Assembly: GCF_037392515.1 (NCBI RefSeq)
Contig: NC_090291.1
Coordinates: 30,304,001 to 30,368,000 of the forward strand
Direction: 5' to 3'
DNA: 64,000 bases
DNA from: Haliotis asinina
Taxonomy: Eukaryota; Mollusca; Gastropoda; Lepetellida; Haliotidae
The notes below the pieces were generated by a model. The model had not been told where the DNA came from and did no database searches. It worked only from the letters and a program-made list of their open reading frames with translations. Below are positions 23,171-34,294 of this stretch, piece by piece (the stretch's first letter is position 1; each line of letters begins with the position of its first letter). A program made the position numbers and the translations under genes.

Positions 23171-23497
23171 CCCAAAATGACATATGTTGCATTTGACCAC
23201 TTTCCAAAAAATGGCAATGTGTAATCATATATGCTCTGTCACTTATTAACTTATTAAGTTCTCAATGATTTCTAATGCTGTTCTCCGTTGATCTCGACTG
23301 ATCAAACAACCAACAAAGCTGATTTGTAACGATCTGTTTTATTGGTGCTTTAGAAGTTGGGGGATGATCACATAGGTTGTTTATGGGTGATTTCTACATT
23401 ATTTTATGATATAATACTCTTGCTTGACAACGGTGTAAGAATCGATACCCAAACGTTACCCAGCTGGATTAACATGGGCGAATACTGCTTTTTGAGA

Positions 23498-23560
23498 GTG
23501 TGTGAGTGTGTGAGTGTGTGAGTGTGTGAGTGTGTGTGTCCTAGGTTATGTGTGTTCTAG
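23498..23560. repeat. GTGTGA microsatellite
   Basis: Repeated GTGTGTGAGTGTGTGAGTG. Confidence 0.85.
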
Positions 23561-24585
23561 TTTATGTGTGTGCGTGCATACTCTCTTCAGAAAGGGATGT
23601 GTGGAACGTTTTCACGAGGGCTTCCGTGGTCATTCAAAGATTTTCATACCAGCTCCGGATCCGCCTATGATTAATACCATGCGTTCAGCTACTAACGGTT
23701 TTACACATGGTTCGCTATTTCAGTAAAACCTATATACATACTGCGATTTGCAAACTGTGGTAGACTTAAATATTCTTTGAATGGTGTGGGCTTACACGGG
23801 TGTTTATCAGTAACCAAAATGGACAATTATGTATAATTATGTAATTATGCATCTATGATCATGCAACATGGGTTTTCTAAAAAAAAACCTGTACTAATTT
23901 CCTCACTGTACCATTAAACGAAATGAATTTGAGAAACGTGAAATCAACGTCTTAAAATGTGATTATTCGAATTCAGAAATACGGCAGGGAACTGATACTG
24001 TGCTAAATTCGAACAGAAATCATTTCCGTGAATTTCAATTCCAGGTAAATTTGATACCCCAAAGGACAATGCTCAGTTGGGTTTTTTCGTTGGTGTCACA
24101 AATCTCACAGGTTCCAGTCGTGGGTAAGCTTGCACAAATTACATGAAACAGGTAGAGTAGTAAGTCAGGGTGAGTCAATCATATTTGATTGTGAAATCAT
24201 TTGCATTTATAACCAGCAGTAGCAGACCTATATGAGTGTCCAGTCCTGGTTAAAACGCACACCGTCATGTGTGTTATAGTGTCTACTTCAGAGCATCCCT
24301 ATCCAAATATTTCTGCAGACCAAAAACTATGTAGCCAGGCTATATGATACTTAGTTTTATTCAATCTGCAATCCCGATCTTTATTACTACCGCAGAACAC
24401 ATTGTTTTGTCAGCTACCTTGTTCCTCTTTGTCACTTCCATTAATTACTGTATATGACATTTCTGGTCTTTATTGGTCATCCCCTTGGCTGTGTCTGTCA
24501 TCACATCAACTGTAGAAGGAAGTGCTATTAGTTTCTCTATCTTTCCATTGTTGAATCTTTGCCTGTCTATTGTTGTTAAAAACTA

Positions 24586-24690
24586 TATATATGCATGCTC
24601 ACATCTATACTGGACGTGAGATGTGAGTGTGAAGACCGGCACTCCGACTGTCCTTGTAGGGACGACCGCGAGCAGGATTATGCCGCTCGC
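24586..24690 (+). other. TATA run followed by two GC-rich hairpins
   Basis: TATATATA lies near 24586. At 24650-24663 GTCC and GGAC bracket a small loop. At 24668-24690 GCGAGC pairs perfectly with GCTCGC around an 11-nt loop. GC content here is far above the surroundings. It could be the R/U5 part of a solo LTR or a structured RNA; I cannot tell which. Confidence 0.3.
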
Positions 24691-25407
24691 AGGAAAGACC
24701 CCGGAGTTGAGCTGGAAGTCCGCTCACCCCATTCATGTATACTTGTTTGTTAAGTCTTGTGAAACCAACTAAAGAAGTTTGAACAACTAAACTATGCCTT
24801 CATTTCGTCAAAGTGTTGTATGTATGTAATCACACCGATGACTACAGGCCCCCGCGTTGACATGTGATTCAGTTACGTTCACATACAAAGCGTTGGTTTT
24901 GTTGTTTACCGCCAAACCTCCTACCAGGAGAGTATGTATATAGGTTTTACTGACATTCTTTCAAGGTATAGAATTACGTTTGGAGAGGTCAAGCGTAACC
25001 ATCGCAATGTCATCGGTGTGCTTGTCAGGTTTCACCCATTACGTAACTTGTTGTGTTCTTCTGTGACATTATGTTATTGTGATTCTCTGTAGTCAACATG
25101 GGAAGATTTGTGGAGAACACCATCGTTCATTTTCAATGTGATGGCAGTTGTTAACGTTGTCTTGCAAACTGACGTGCCCTATAAGAAATTCTGGTGCTAT
25201 GAATTACCCGCTGCCAAATAAAACAAGTGTTTTATATTAAAACTGAACAGATGTTAGGACTGACTGACAGAAATATGTTTACTGAGTCATCCGTACATGG
25301 CAAAAGGAGAATAAGAGGGGTAAGTGCAAACGGTACCCAGAAGAATGTTTGTCTGCGGGATATCTCAAACTTTGATAGGCAGGTGCAGGTAGAAAACGAA
25401 GATTTTG

Positions 25408-25460
25408 TCAGTCTGTCTGTTTGTCTGTCTGTGTGTCTGTCTGTCTGTCTGTCTGTCTAT
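25408..25460. repeat. TCTG microsatellite
   Basis: (TCTG)n with a few interruptions. Confidence 0.85.
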
Positions 25461-26269
25461 ACACACACATACTCTCTAGTCAAGTGGACCAGCTTCAGTA
25501 AGGTTTGACAGGCCCGAGCAAAGGTCAGCTAGCATTTCGAACACTGTGTGGAAGTGTAATCAAATGTTCACTATCTATCTTATCCCCATAAACCTTTTTC
25601 TGTTTTACCCAGTTTGGTGATGTGAATGCAGGGCAATTCCCCAAGCCTCACCAGGAGAACCAAGAATCGATCTGGTAAAGACAAATCACATTTGCAAGTT
25701 TTAACTTTATTGTGGCGTGTTAGAATGAGCATAATGTAGAGTAAAACATTCACCTACATCGCTACAAAACTGGTTTCAGGAAAAGCCTTGTGAAGGCAAA
25801 TATGGCTTACACAAGGCTGTTTATTATCTCCTTTGTTATTTAGCATGTGCCATAAATATTTTGTTACATGCATTACAAAATCTTTCAGATTAATGATCTG
25901 TCGGATTAATGATTAATAGATTATATGTTAGCTTAAGCTAAAATTATGATACTTGACAATGTTGGTGCAATTTTCGTTATGTGTATAGTGACAAATCCAA
26001 AGTTATTCTAAAGTTTAAAAAAACCCATAGGCAATTAAACATTATGTAAACAGACAGCTTCACAAGCTTTGATGATTTCAAACAGGAAACATGACAGAGT
26101 GACATATCCTGATACCTGCCTCGTTGCCCACTTCTTGCACATGTTTTTTGGACATAATTCTGTAAAAAGGTTACTTTCCAGTGAATACCATAAAGATTTT
26201 TTCAGAACTGATCTGAGTAAGTAAATATACCCGGTATGAAATGGAGCACTGCTGGCATCAGCTATACAA

Positions 26270-26590
26270 CGGCAACCTGTAGACGACCATGTCTGGGCTA
26301 GAGAAACAATGTCTGTCGGCAATTTGAATCTCTCGCAATGAAATAGCAATATGAATATCTCCGTAAAACCGCAGTCTGAATCTCTCACAGTGAAAATGTG
26401 ATGACAAGGTAAACCGTGTCTGTCGGCGTCTGAACCTCACTTAGTGAAATCACAGTCGGAATCACTCAGTGAAACCCAATGACAAGGTAAATCATGTCAA
26501 GCGACATCTGAACCGCTCGCAGTGAAATCCAGTGACAAGGTAAACCATTACTGTTGCTATCTGATTTTATCACAGTGAAATCCAGTGTCA
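26270..26590. repeat. Degenerate minisatellite near the TRIM 3' end
   Basis: Recurring CAGTGAAATC, TGACAAGGTAAACC and ATCTGAACC blocks spaced about 50-65 bp apart. Confidence 0.5.
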
Positions 26591-26658
26591 TTTTGTGCCT
26601 TCAATTTGTGATATTCTGTGGCTGCTTAGCACAACCTTAGCAAAGAAATACCCGTTCT

Positions 26659-26664
26659 TTTATT
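26659..26664 (-). promoter_or_regulatory. AATAAA polyadenylation signal, TRIM gene
   Basis: TTTATT on the + strand, 101 nt beyond the TRIM stop codon. Confidence 0.4.
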
Positions 26665-26764
26665 ACATTTTTATACAGTTTTGTAGAATCCAGTGTTGAC
26701 CTCTTCAGAATATAGCATTCTTCAACTGTAATACTACTGTTTTCTCCATTGTTATCCACAGATA

Positions 26765-28401
26765 TTACGTCACAAAGGTGTAGAGATTAATACCCTCAGA
26801 CAAAACATACATATGATCATGCCCATCAACACAAATCCCCCGGGGAAACTTTATGTCAGTCAGAATGTTCCCCAGAAACTGTCCCGACTCAGTCAGACGG
26901 ATGACTCTGTGTTGAGAGATTTCTGTGACCAGGATGTCACCTCTGCAGGTACTTGTGATACCCTGAGGACACTTCAGAGCTGCTTCTCCTGTAGGCCTGA
27001 AAGTGAACACCTCGTCTCCCTCAGGAGTCAGACACATGAGACATTTAGATCCCCTGTCAGACACCAGGATGTTTCCTGTCCTTAACGTACAAAGATAGTT
27101 GGGAAACTGTAAGACAGTGTTACCATTCAGCTGAGGACTGATTGACCTCAGCATGTTTCCTGTCACATCTAGGATATCAACACAGGGAGGAGACTGAGAA
27201 CTTGCTGCAAGTGTTGATGGTGTCAGAGATGTAATGCCTACATACATTTTGTTGGTTGTGATGGTTGACAGCAGCACAATGTCTGGGTTGACTCCGACTG
27301 TTACTATCTCTTTTATTTGTGGCACTGCAACAACCACCTGATTATGACTCAACTTCGTCAGACCCCAGGGTTGACTGTTCAGACTTAGTCGACAATAACA
27401 GGGTTGACTGTTCCTTGTATAAAAAGACTTAATGCAGTTGTTGTACTGATCTGTGATAACAACAGTATCTGTGTCGTTCACAACCAGCATTGCCATGTCA
27501 AAAGGATCAGTTGCATTCCCATCGCCTTCTACTCTCGGATTGATAGTGTCAATTAACACAGGGCTGGCCTCCAGGTCCATTACACCTTCATATAATATGT
27601 CAAATTCACCCAGTTGTAGAGTGTCTATTGCTCTGCTCAGCTCACTGCTGTCCTGTCGAAATGAGATCTTCGCAATTCTTCTCCTTTCCTTCAGGTCTGC
27701 ATCTTCAACAGCCTTAGCATCTCCTGTCTCACATCTTTGATACATCTCATACACATCCATGTCACACTCGGACTGTAGAGCCTGGTCTATCAACTCAGCT
27801 TCCTGTTGGTACATCTGAACAGTCAACTCTCCTGATTTAACATCTGCATTCAGTTGCCCAATATGCTGGTCTGACAACTCTTTAAGTTCAACCAGGAGCT
27901 TCTTTTCCTTCAGGTTAATTTTGTCTATGGCTTTTCTGGATGCTGACTGAATGAGTGATCTCATTTGTTCATGTCGAGCTGTTTCTGAATGTACTTTGGA
28001 TTGCTGTTTTTCAACATACTCTTTCACCTGTTCTTGTTTTGTAGATAACTTCGCCCTTGTCATTGTAATGGCATTTTTCATTGTCTGTAGCTCTGCTTCA
28101 ATGGTGACAACCTGGTCACATTTTCTGTGGAGGATAGTGCAGCATGTATGGCAAACGGCTTTCTTGCAATCTTTACATAAGAATTTTATATGTTCATCGC
28201 TGTGCTCTCTACACATGATCTTTCTCTTTCTTCTGACCTTCACCTCTCCAGACAGATACGTGATATCATGATGACGCGTTGCTGGGATACGATTGTGCAC
28301 TCTTGCACAGTTCTGGCAGAAGGCGTCATCACAGATAGAACACCAAACGTCAGCTGGAGTTGTCTCTCCATCATCTTTACAGTAACTGCAGGACATGGTA
28401 T
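26765..28401 (-). CDS. TRIM gene, exon 2 (B-boxes, coiled coil, propeller)
   Basis: One long open exon of 545 codons. The ATG at 28396 is the third codon of the exon and is probably internal, because the RING exon upstream splices in frame to it. Confidence 0.85.
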
Positions 28402-30400
28402 CTGAAAATCATATTTTTTCAATTATAAACTTTGCACAAACGTTCATTATGGATAGTGAAACATTCCCGTTGCAGAATGGACAGACAAGTAAATAAACTA
28501 CAAATAAATTTACACAAGAAATGCAAACAATTGATATTATACTCTCCCCCAAAAGAGAAAGTGTTTAATCCCTCAGAAAACAGAGCTCCCTTCACTGTAG
28601 ACGTCACCAGAAAGGAACAATGGCCTCAGTAACTAGTGTGCCCTTCCCTAGCGTCTATCACTGCCTGACATCGACGTCCCACAGAAGCAATCAATTGGGG
28701 AATGTTCCTCCATTCCTCTTGGAGAACCTGAAGGAGTTCCTGATGACTCTGTGGTTGAGGGCGACGTTGAGGTACCTCTCGGTCAAGAATATCCTAAAGA
28801 TGTTCAGTGGGAGATAGGTCCGATGATCTGGCAGGCCATGGCAAGATGATAACATTTTGAGCATGCAGGAAGTCCATAGAAAGACGTGCAACATGTCTGG
28901 CATTGTCTTGCTGGAATACGCCGCCATGACGTTTTAGAAAATGCACAACGTGTGGCTGCAAGACTTTACCTGTGTATTGCAAAGCATTCAGATCCCCAGG
29001 AATGTGCACCAACTTTGTCCGGAAGTTGTGGTTTATCCCTTCCCAAACCTTGACACTACCACCTCCAAAGCGATCATTCTCCAGACACAGTTGCGTTGAT
29101 AACGTTCATTACGTCGACAATAGACACGTGCTCTGCCATCAGAGCTCCTAAAATGAAATCGGGACTCATCTGTGAACAAGACCTTTCTCCACCATTGCAA
29201 TGGTCTCACCCGATATCTTGTGCACAACAGAAGACATTCTCTGCAGTGGCGTTGTGTCCCCAGGACGTTACGTCTTGCAGGACGTTTGGAGCTGATTCCG
29301 TGTTCAGAAGACGATTACGGACAGTTTGACTGGGCACGTTCCTCAAACCATGGATGCTTGCTGTTGTTGTGGTGGCTGTTGTGGTAACTGTTGGTCTCCT
29401 TGACCTTGGTCTATCGCAGATACTTCCAGTGGCTTTGAATCGCATCTATAACCTGTTTATGGTTGCCCTAAACACGTTGAACTGCCTTGCAACCTCCGCT
29501 TGACTGGTCCCAGACTTGCAGGAGACTGCTTTCGTTGAGTCGAGAACCACTGTGTTTCAAACCCAATGTTCACATTGCACAACACAGACGTCACGTGCTT
29601 CATGACTTTTGCCGCGTTTGTGCGACATGTTTTGAGTCTTTAGCGTTGTCACCGTTGTCCTTGTGTGACGTCGGTTCATTTTGGGTTTCCTCCAATCTGA
29701 TTTTACCGATATTTAATTAGGAAAATGGTTTATATACAGATTATTAAATAAAATTTTAGCATGTGTAACGTGTCTTTTTTGAGAATATATCATGATTTGA
29801 AGAACAGATTACCTTTATCTACATCTTTGCAATCAGAAAGAAGAAAATGGAAATATGGGCATCACTGGCTCAAACAGTACTAAGACAAAATGTGAGTCCT
29901 ATTTTTACATGGCAAACCTCTTGTGCTCACAACACTGAAGAAAAAATATGTAGGTACTGAAATCCTAGGTTAAAATCATTGTCATGTGTCATTTTTTACA
30001 GTTACTGAAACATAGCCCTGGCTCATGAATAAAGTATTATTTTCATCTGTCGACATTTGATGTGACAAAACAATGGGCGTGGTCTATTAAATTATGCAAA
30101 ATGTTTACCTTTACATCCAGGACCAAATGCGTCCAAGAGACCCTGGATGAGAAAACAAGGTTTGATATCATCTGCCCAATCCTCTACTGGTCTCTCAGGA
30201 TCAGACACCTTTGTCATCTGTTTGCAGAATGGACACAGGAGAGACTTGGCGCTGATGACTTCTGGTTTGGTTTTGGTGTACTTGATAACACATTTCCGAC
30301 AGAAGGTGTGATTGCAGTCAAGCGTACAAGGGTTGTCAAAAACCTCGGTACAAATGACACAGGACAGGAAATGCTCTGTCAGTTTCTGTGAGGTTGCCAT
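26765..30400 (-). CDS. TRIM-type RING/B-box/coiled-coil protein, probable E3 ubiquitin ligase
   Basis: Exon 1 complement(30109-30400) and exon 2 complement(26765-28401) join in phase 1 (donor GTAAAC, acceptor TTTTCAG). The product has 642 residues. RING C3HC4 at 14-59: CVIC, CNHTFC, CRKC, CPFC. B-box 1 at about 102-150 (CSYC, CSIC, CQNC). B-box 2 at about 161-200 (CREH, CKDC, CHTCC, HRKC). A coiled coil lies at about 205-290. The C-terminal ~250 residues contain repeated motifs such as VVITDQYNNCIKSF and ILVSDRGSKCLMCL, typical of NHL-like beta-propellers. The layout matches TRIM proteins that ubiquitinate targets in development or innate immunity. Such genes are expanded in molluscs, so orthology to a named TRIM is not claimed. 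ATTTTCAG directly before the ATG at 30400 suggests a non-coding upstream exon; the in-frame ATG at 30412 is the alternative start. Confidence 0.85.
28632..29628 (-). mobile_element. Decayed Tc1-like transposon (transposase relic)
   Basis: It lies in the TRIM intron in the same orientation as the gene. Readable pieces in order: helix-turn-helix EVARQFNVFRATINRL (followed by a stop), MRFKATGSICDRPRSRRP, VLFTDESRFHFRSSDGR (first catalytic Asp), VFQQDNARHVAR (second Asp), SSDLSPTEHL (third acidic site) and REVPQRRPQPQSHQELLQ. Frameshifts and stops separate them, so it is inactive. I did not find its terminal inverted repeats. Confidence 0.85.
30109..30400 (-). CDS. TRIM gene, RING exon
   Basis: Encodes 97 residues plus one base. 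Its RING finger has all eight zinc ligands. Donor GTAAAC after TGTAAAG. Confidence 0.85.
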
Positions 30401-30493
30401 CTGAAAATCCAAAATGAAATATGTTGACTAATACATTTGGCCTCACAGGGAGTTTAACCCGATAGGGACACTGAATCACGGTAGTTACCCCTT

Positions 30494-30634
30494 GCGTGAG
30501 TGAATATGGTTTCACTTTTAGCAATATTCCACCAATATATTGTGGCAGGGGACACCAGGTGGGGAATCGAACAAGTCTTTCGACGTGACGAGCGAACACT
30601 TTAACCACTGGGCTGTTCCACTGCCCAACTGCCC
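30494..30634 (-). repeat. SINE family A
   Basis: Reverse copy with GGGGAATCGAACAAGTC and an AACCACTGGGCT A-box complement. It lies just upstream of the TRIM coding start and directly before the 4.5-kb array. Confidence 0.7.
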
Positions 30635-32677
30635 TTTGAGATGCAAAACAATTCTTCATGAGGCCTCAAAGTGGCCAGACCAGAAAGTACCATGACCATA
30701 ATACCTTCCTCTGCAGTCACTAAGAGAAATTGTTTTTTGATCATCAGTTATTCATCACGGTATAGTGCAGTCCCCTCTGTCATATTTCTTAGTGAAGGAA
30801 GATGCCTATATTCAAGGCAAGAATGATGAGGGGAATATCTTAACCCATCAGTTGGTATCACATTGTCATTTTCTAGTGTTGCAAAACTAGATGACACGTT
30901 ATAAAAGAAATATAAATAATACATTTGTATGTGAAAAACATTTGAAGGGGCAAAGTTGTCAGAGTTTTATGTTGAAAAATCGTGTTTGTCAATTATGTTT
31001 GTGTTGAGTGCTTTATAAATTGTTTTATTTGATGTTTATATTCACATGCTGTTAATAATATTGTCTGAACTAGATAGTAGGATACTAGTGTTTGACAGAT
31101 TGCAGAAATAGGATGTCGGTAAGCTAACAATTGCATTTAAATGGGTTGCTGCACTTTACGTGCAGAGAAACCTGATTACAACAGTGCTTATACAAAGTCA
31201 GTGGATCGTTGCAGGTGTGCATTTAGATATAGTACATGTTGCCTTTCTACTTTTTCATCTTAGAGCTAAACAGTAATATGTCACGGTGACAGTGAAACAA
31301 ATGTATCCAATACAGAATGTGCATGTCTCTACTACAAAATAGACAAAAACATATTACAATATCTTATCAAGGAAATTTAAGAACTGTTTTCATTTGAGAA
31401 ATTAGATGTTAGTCTTGAGAATCATGAAACTTTTAGAATATTGTTGACCTGTCTTCGTATCTTCAATTTGTATGACGATATGCAATTGCAATAAGACAAC
31501 TTTTACAGGTAGAAGCGTAACCTACTTTTAAAGGGTAGCATAGTATCTCACCTTTGGTTGATATAGTCAATTCATTCTTGTACTATGATCTACTTTTAAA
31601 GGGTAGAAGTATAACTTACTTTTGATTGTTACATTGAAATACAATGTAAAATTTGGTAGATGGTAGACATCCTGGGTCTTTCCTTGCAGTGTTCAGAAGT
31701 TCTTGCCAATCACCTTGTCATTCCAGGCCAATGCCGTGTCAAAGCTGTCTGGCATTTGACATGCTTTTCCATTCCTACAATAATGACTGCACATTGATGT
31801 TTTGTTGCAATAAATGTAACGTCCTTGTTTCATCGTCAGATGGGTATTGATTGTTTTCCTACACCCCTTTTATGTCTCAAATTTCACAACAACAGACTAG
31901 AGTTTTCAAGAAAAATGGCGGGCTACAAATCTTCTCTTACATAAAAGAACAAAATCACCGCCGTGCATGAAGACATTGTGAAGACACACAGTCTGCTAAC
32001 AAGATGTGCTAGATAAATAAATTGTCGGTTTCTTCAAACATGTCGAATGCCTTTGGTGTCTTGTGAAACTGCACACATCTTCAACTTGCCGATAATTGAA
32101 AATTAGCGTAGCACTGACCTAGGCTACTCCATGGTTCAGCATCAATTACTGAAGGGCTGGCTGTAAGTTTACTAAACTGGTTATAAGATGTAGGTTAAAG
32201 TATATTTCACAAGTACAAATACATTTCCAATGTCACATTATTGTCCCACAGAATTGAATGTAACCAGCAATCGAGCGATTCACTAGACATGGGTAGGTGA
32301 AACCTGTTCTCCAGGTTACAAATTTCAAACGTGAGTCCATGCGAGAGTTCTGTCATGCATTGCAGCGTGTATAATATTCACTTCAATTAAAACTGCCAAT
32401 TGTCTTATTATAGAGATCAGACAACACCTACCAGTATAATGCGGCTCCAGGACGGAAAATGGACGTATCCAACTGCATTTTCTATTATTCCCACCTGTTT
32501 TAACGTGAAACTCTAACATCCAATGAGAGATTCGCTCTACTATTTGGGGAGGGTCTGCAGCTTGAGATTTGTTGTTTTTTTCCGGACATGTGTCCTGACT
32601 TCGTCCTAGAAAGCTTTAAATGGAAATAAACTCATCAGGTTAGTGATAGCCAAGGTACTCTACAGAGGTCAACAGAG

Positions 32678-32986
32678 TATAAATCGTGCAGTTTTTCGAA
32701 CGATCAAAGCGACAGAAGCATTTGTCAGGCCGAAAACGAGCCGAGGCGAGTCGGGCCGCCATTTTACAGTCACACCGTCCTATATCTTACATATTTAGAT
32801 CATACTTCCAAGTACATTGTGTGTGTTGTTACGTAACAAGTCGGAATGTATTTACAAAATGTCCCCATGACAATTCACTAGCCATTCAGGCCTGAAAGTG
32901 TGGAGATTTACCTGCTCGTGGCCATTTCACACACTCGTTCAGGCTGTGGATGGATGACAGACCTCATAAAATATGGCTGACCTGGT
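32678..32986 (+). promoter_or_regulatory. Promoter-like block of the array unit (copy 1)
   Basis: TATAAAT at 32678, CCGCCATTTT (YY1-like) at 32756 and ATGGCTGACCTG followed by the donor GTAAGC at 32973-32986. The same block lies at about +4547 and +9086 (TATA near 37225 and 41764). In copy 4 the box is TATAATT, near 46190. This suggests a core promoter and first coding exon, but there is no intact downstream gene. Confidence 0.35.
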
Positions 32987-33169
32987 AAGCTGCGCGTTTC
33001 ACGTGTGACATGGAAGCTGAGGGAGGTTCTACGCCTAAATCTCTGTATGCTCGAAGTATCATCGATTTCTTCCAGGATATACTTGTTTCAAATACTTCTG
33101 CTGTGACATTTCATGTGAACGGGATGAAGAGTCGTCGTAAATTCTAAAGTCTCCTGCTCTTTCTTTGTA

Positions 33170-33740
33170 GATAGATTCTTACCAGAAGCAGTGATACGTC
33201 TTTCTCATCTTCAATGTCATGTACTGAAGATAATGGTGTGATGTGAATCTGTCTGTCTGGAGATGCACTGATGCATTGGGATCTTTATCAAATCTGATGA
33301 GAGAGGTGTCTATACAATGGATCCCTGACATTCTGAGTGAGTTTGGAGCCTTCACCAAAGTGATGACAGAGCGGATTGGTGCTAAGAACGAACCCAGTCC
33401 TTGAGGTTCTGAGGTTGTATATTTGCTGGAATCCCCTTACTTCTGGAAAATTGGTCAAACCTCTGCCACTTACCTCAAAACAGACTTCTGGTAGATCTGC
33501 ATAGAGACCTGGAGACAGCTGGTCTTCTGGAATAGCTGGTCACGTTCTTCTTGATATGCTCCATGCATGCAGATCAAAGACACTTGATTTTGCTGCTTCT
33601 GAGGATAAGTGTGAAGGTTTGACCAATCTCAAAGTTTTAGAACCAGACTGTCTGCTAACAGGGTGGGTTGACTGTCGTAGTCATCAATGACAGATTGGAC
33701 GGTCGAGAGGCCCAGTGGTTAGTGCCTTCGAGAACTGCCT
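33170..33740 (+). pseudogene. Leucine-rich-repeat-like coding relic in array copy 1
   Basis: After a strong acceptor (TTTCTTTGTAG) come open runs such as RFLPEAVIRLSHLQ, then WIPDILSEFGAFTKVMTERIG, LLDMLHA and ASEDKCEGLTNLKVLEPDCL, broken by stops and frame changes. Style and order recall the leucine-rich repeats and following region of mollusc LRR proteins. Every copy of the unit carries it. In copy 4 the last part is open for 99 codons (46887-47186), while copies 1-3 share an in-frame TAG in a 15-bp block absent from copy 4. Confidence 0.35.
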
Positions 33741-34294
33741 AACCTCAGTGAATGATGTGAAGACGCTTGTTCTCTTCTGGAGACGACAACCCTGAGGTTA
33801 CATCTATGTCGAGATGTACTCCTCAACCCTGTAGAGATGCATTAACATACAGATGAAGGTTGAAACTTGGCTCGCTGAGAAGGTCCCTGCACAGACCTTC
33901 ATTGATATTTACCATTAAAACAGTGAAACCAATTTCGTATTACTGCTTCTTGCGAAAGACAAGCTGAAGCATTGCTTGCCATTGAGCCGCACATAAAGTT
34001 GGGGAATAATCACACAGATTTTGGTAGTCAAACATATCCAAGATATTTTTAGTGTTGCCTTTGTTTTGCCTCTGATCACGTTCATTTTGATAAGATAAAT
34101 TCCAAGCATACACACATTTTATAAAAGGGTTCAGTACTGAAAAGGAGTCTTCATTGTTTCAAAATAGTGTGTACTATTCTACAGTTATGCATCTCTTGTC
34201 TTTTCATGAACCTGTGAATCACTATTTAAGAAAATTATTGTCGAATAATGAATGGCAGTACTAAAGCTTGAAAGGGAAAAGCCGCAAATAGTAA

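Larger units (their letters stand above)
20860..26600. other. Gene-poor intergenic stretch
   Basis: About 5.7 kb with no exon I can support. It contains SINE fragments, microsatellites (CA, GTGTGA, TCTG), a GC-rich double hairpin near 24.65 kb and, at the right end, a degenerate minisatellite. Short ORFs are unsupported. Confidence 0.5.
30649..34294. repeat. Array copy 1 (internally deleted)
   Basis: The first ~470 bp match the other copies. At 31117 the sequence jumps from AGGATGTCGGT to AAGCTAACAATTGC, skipping about 900 bp. Its left end (CAGAAAGTACCATGACC) also differs from the others. Confidence 0.9.

Noticed and set aside
33915..34115. 66-codon minus-strand ORF kept in all four array copies
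   Set aside because: Conservation follows from recent duplication; the composition is not protein-like and it is antisense to the LRR-like relic region.
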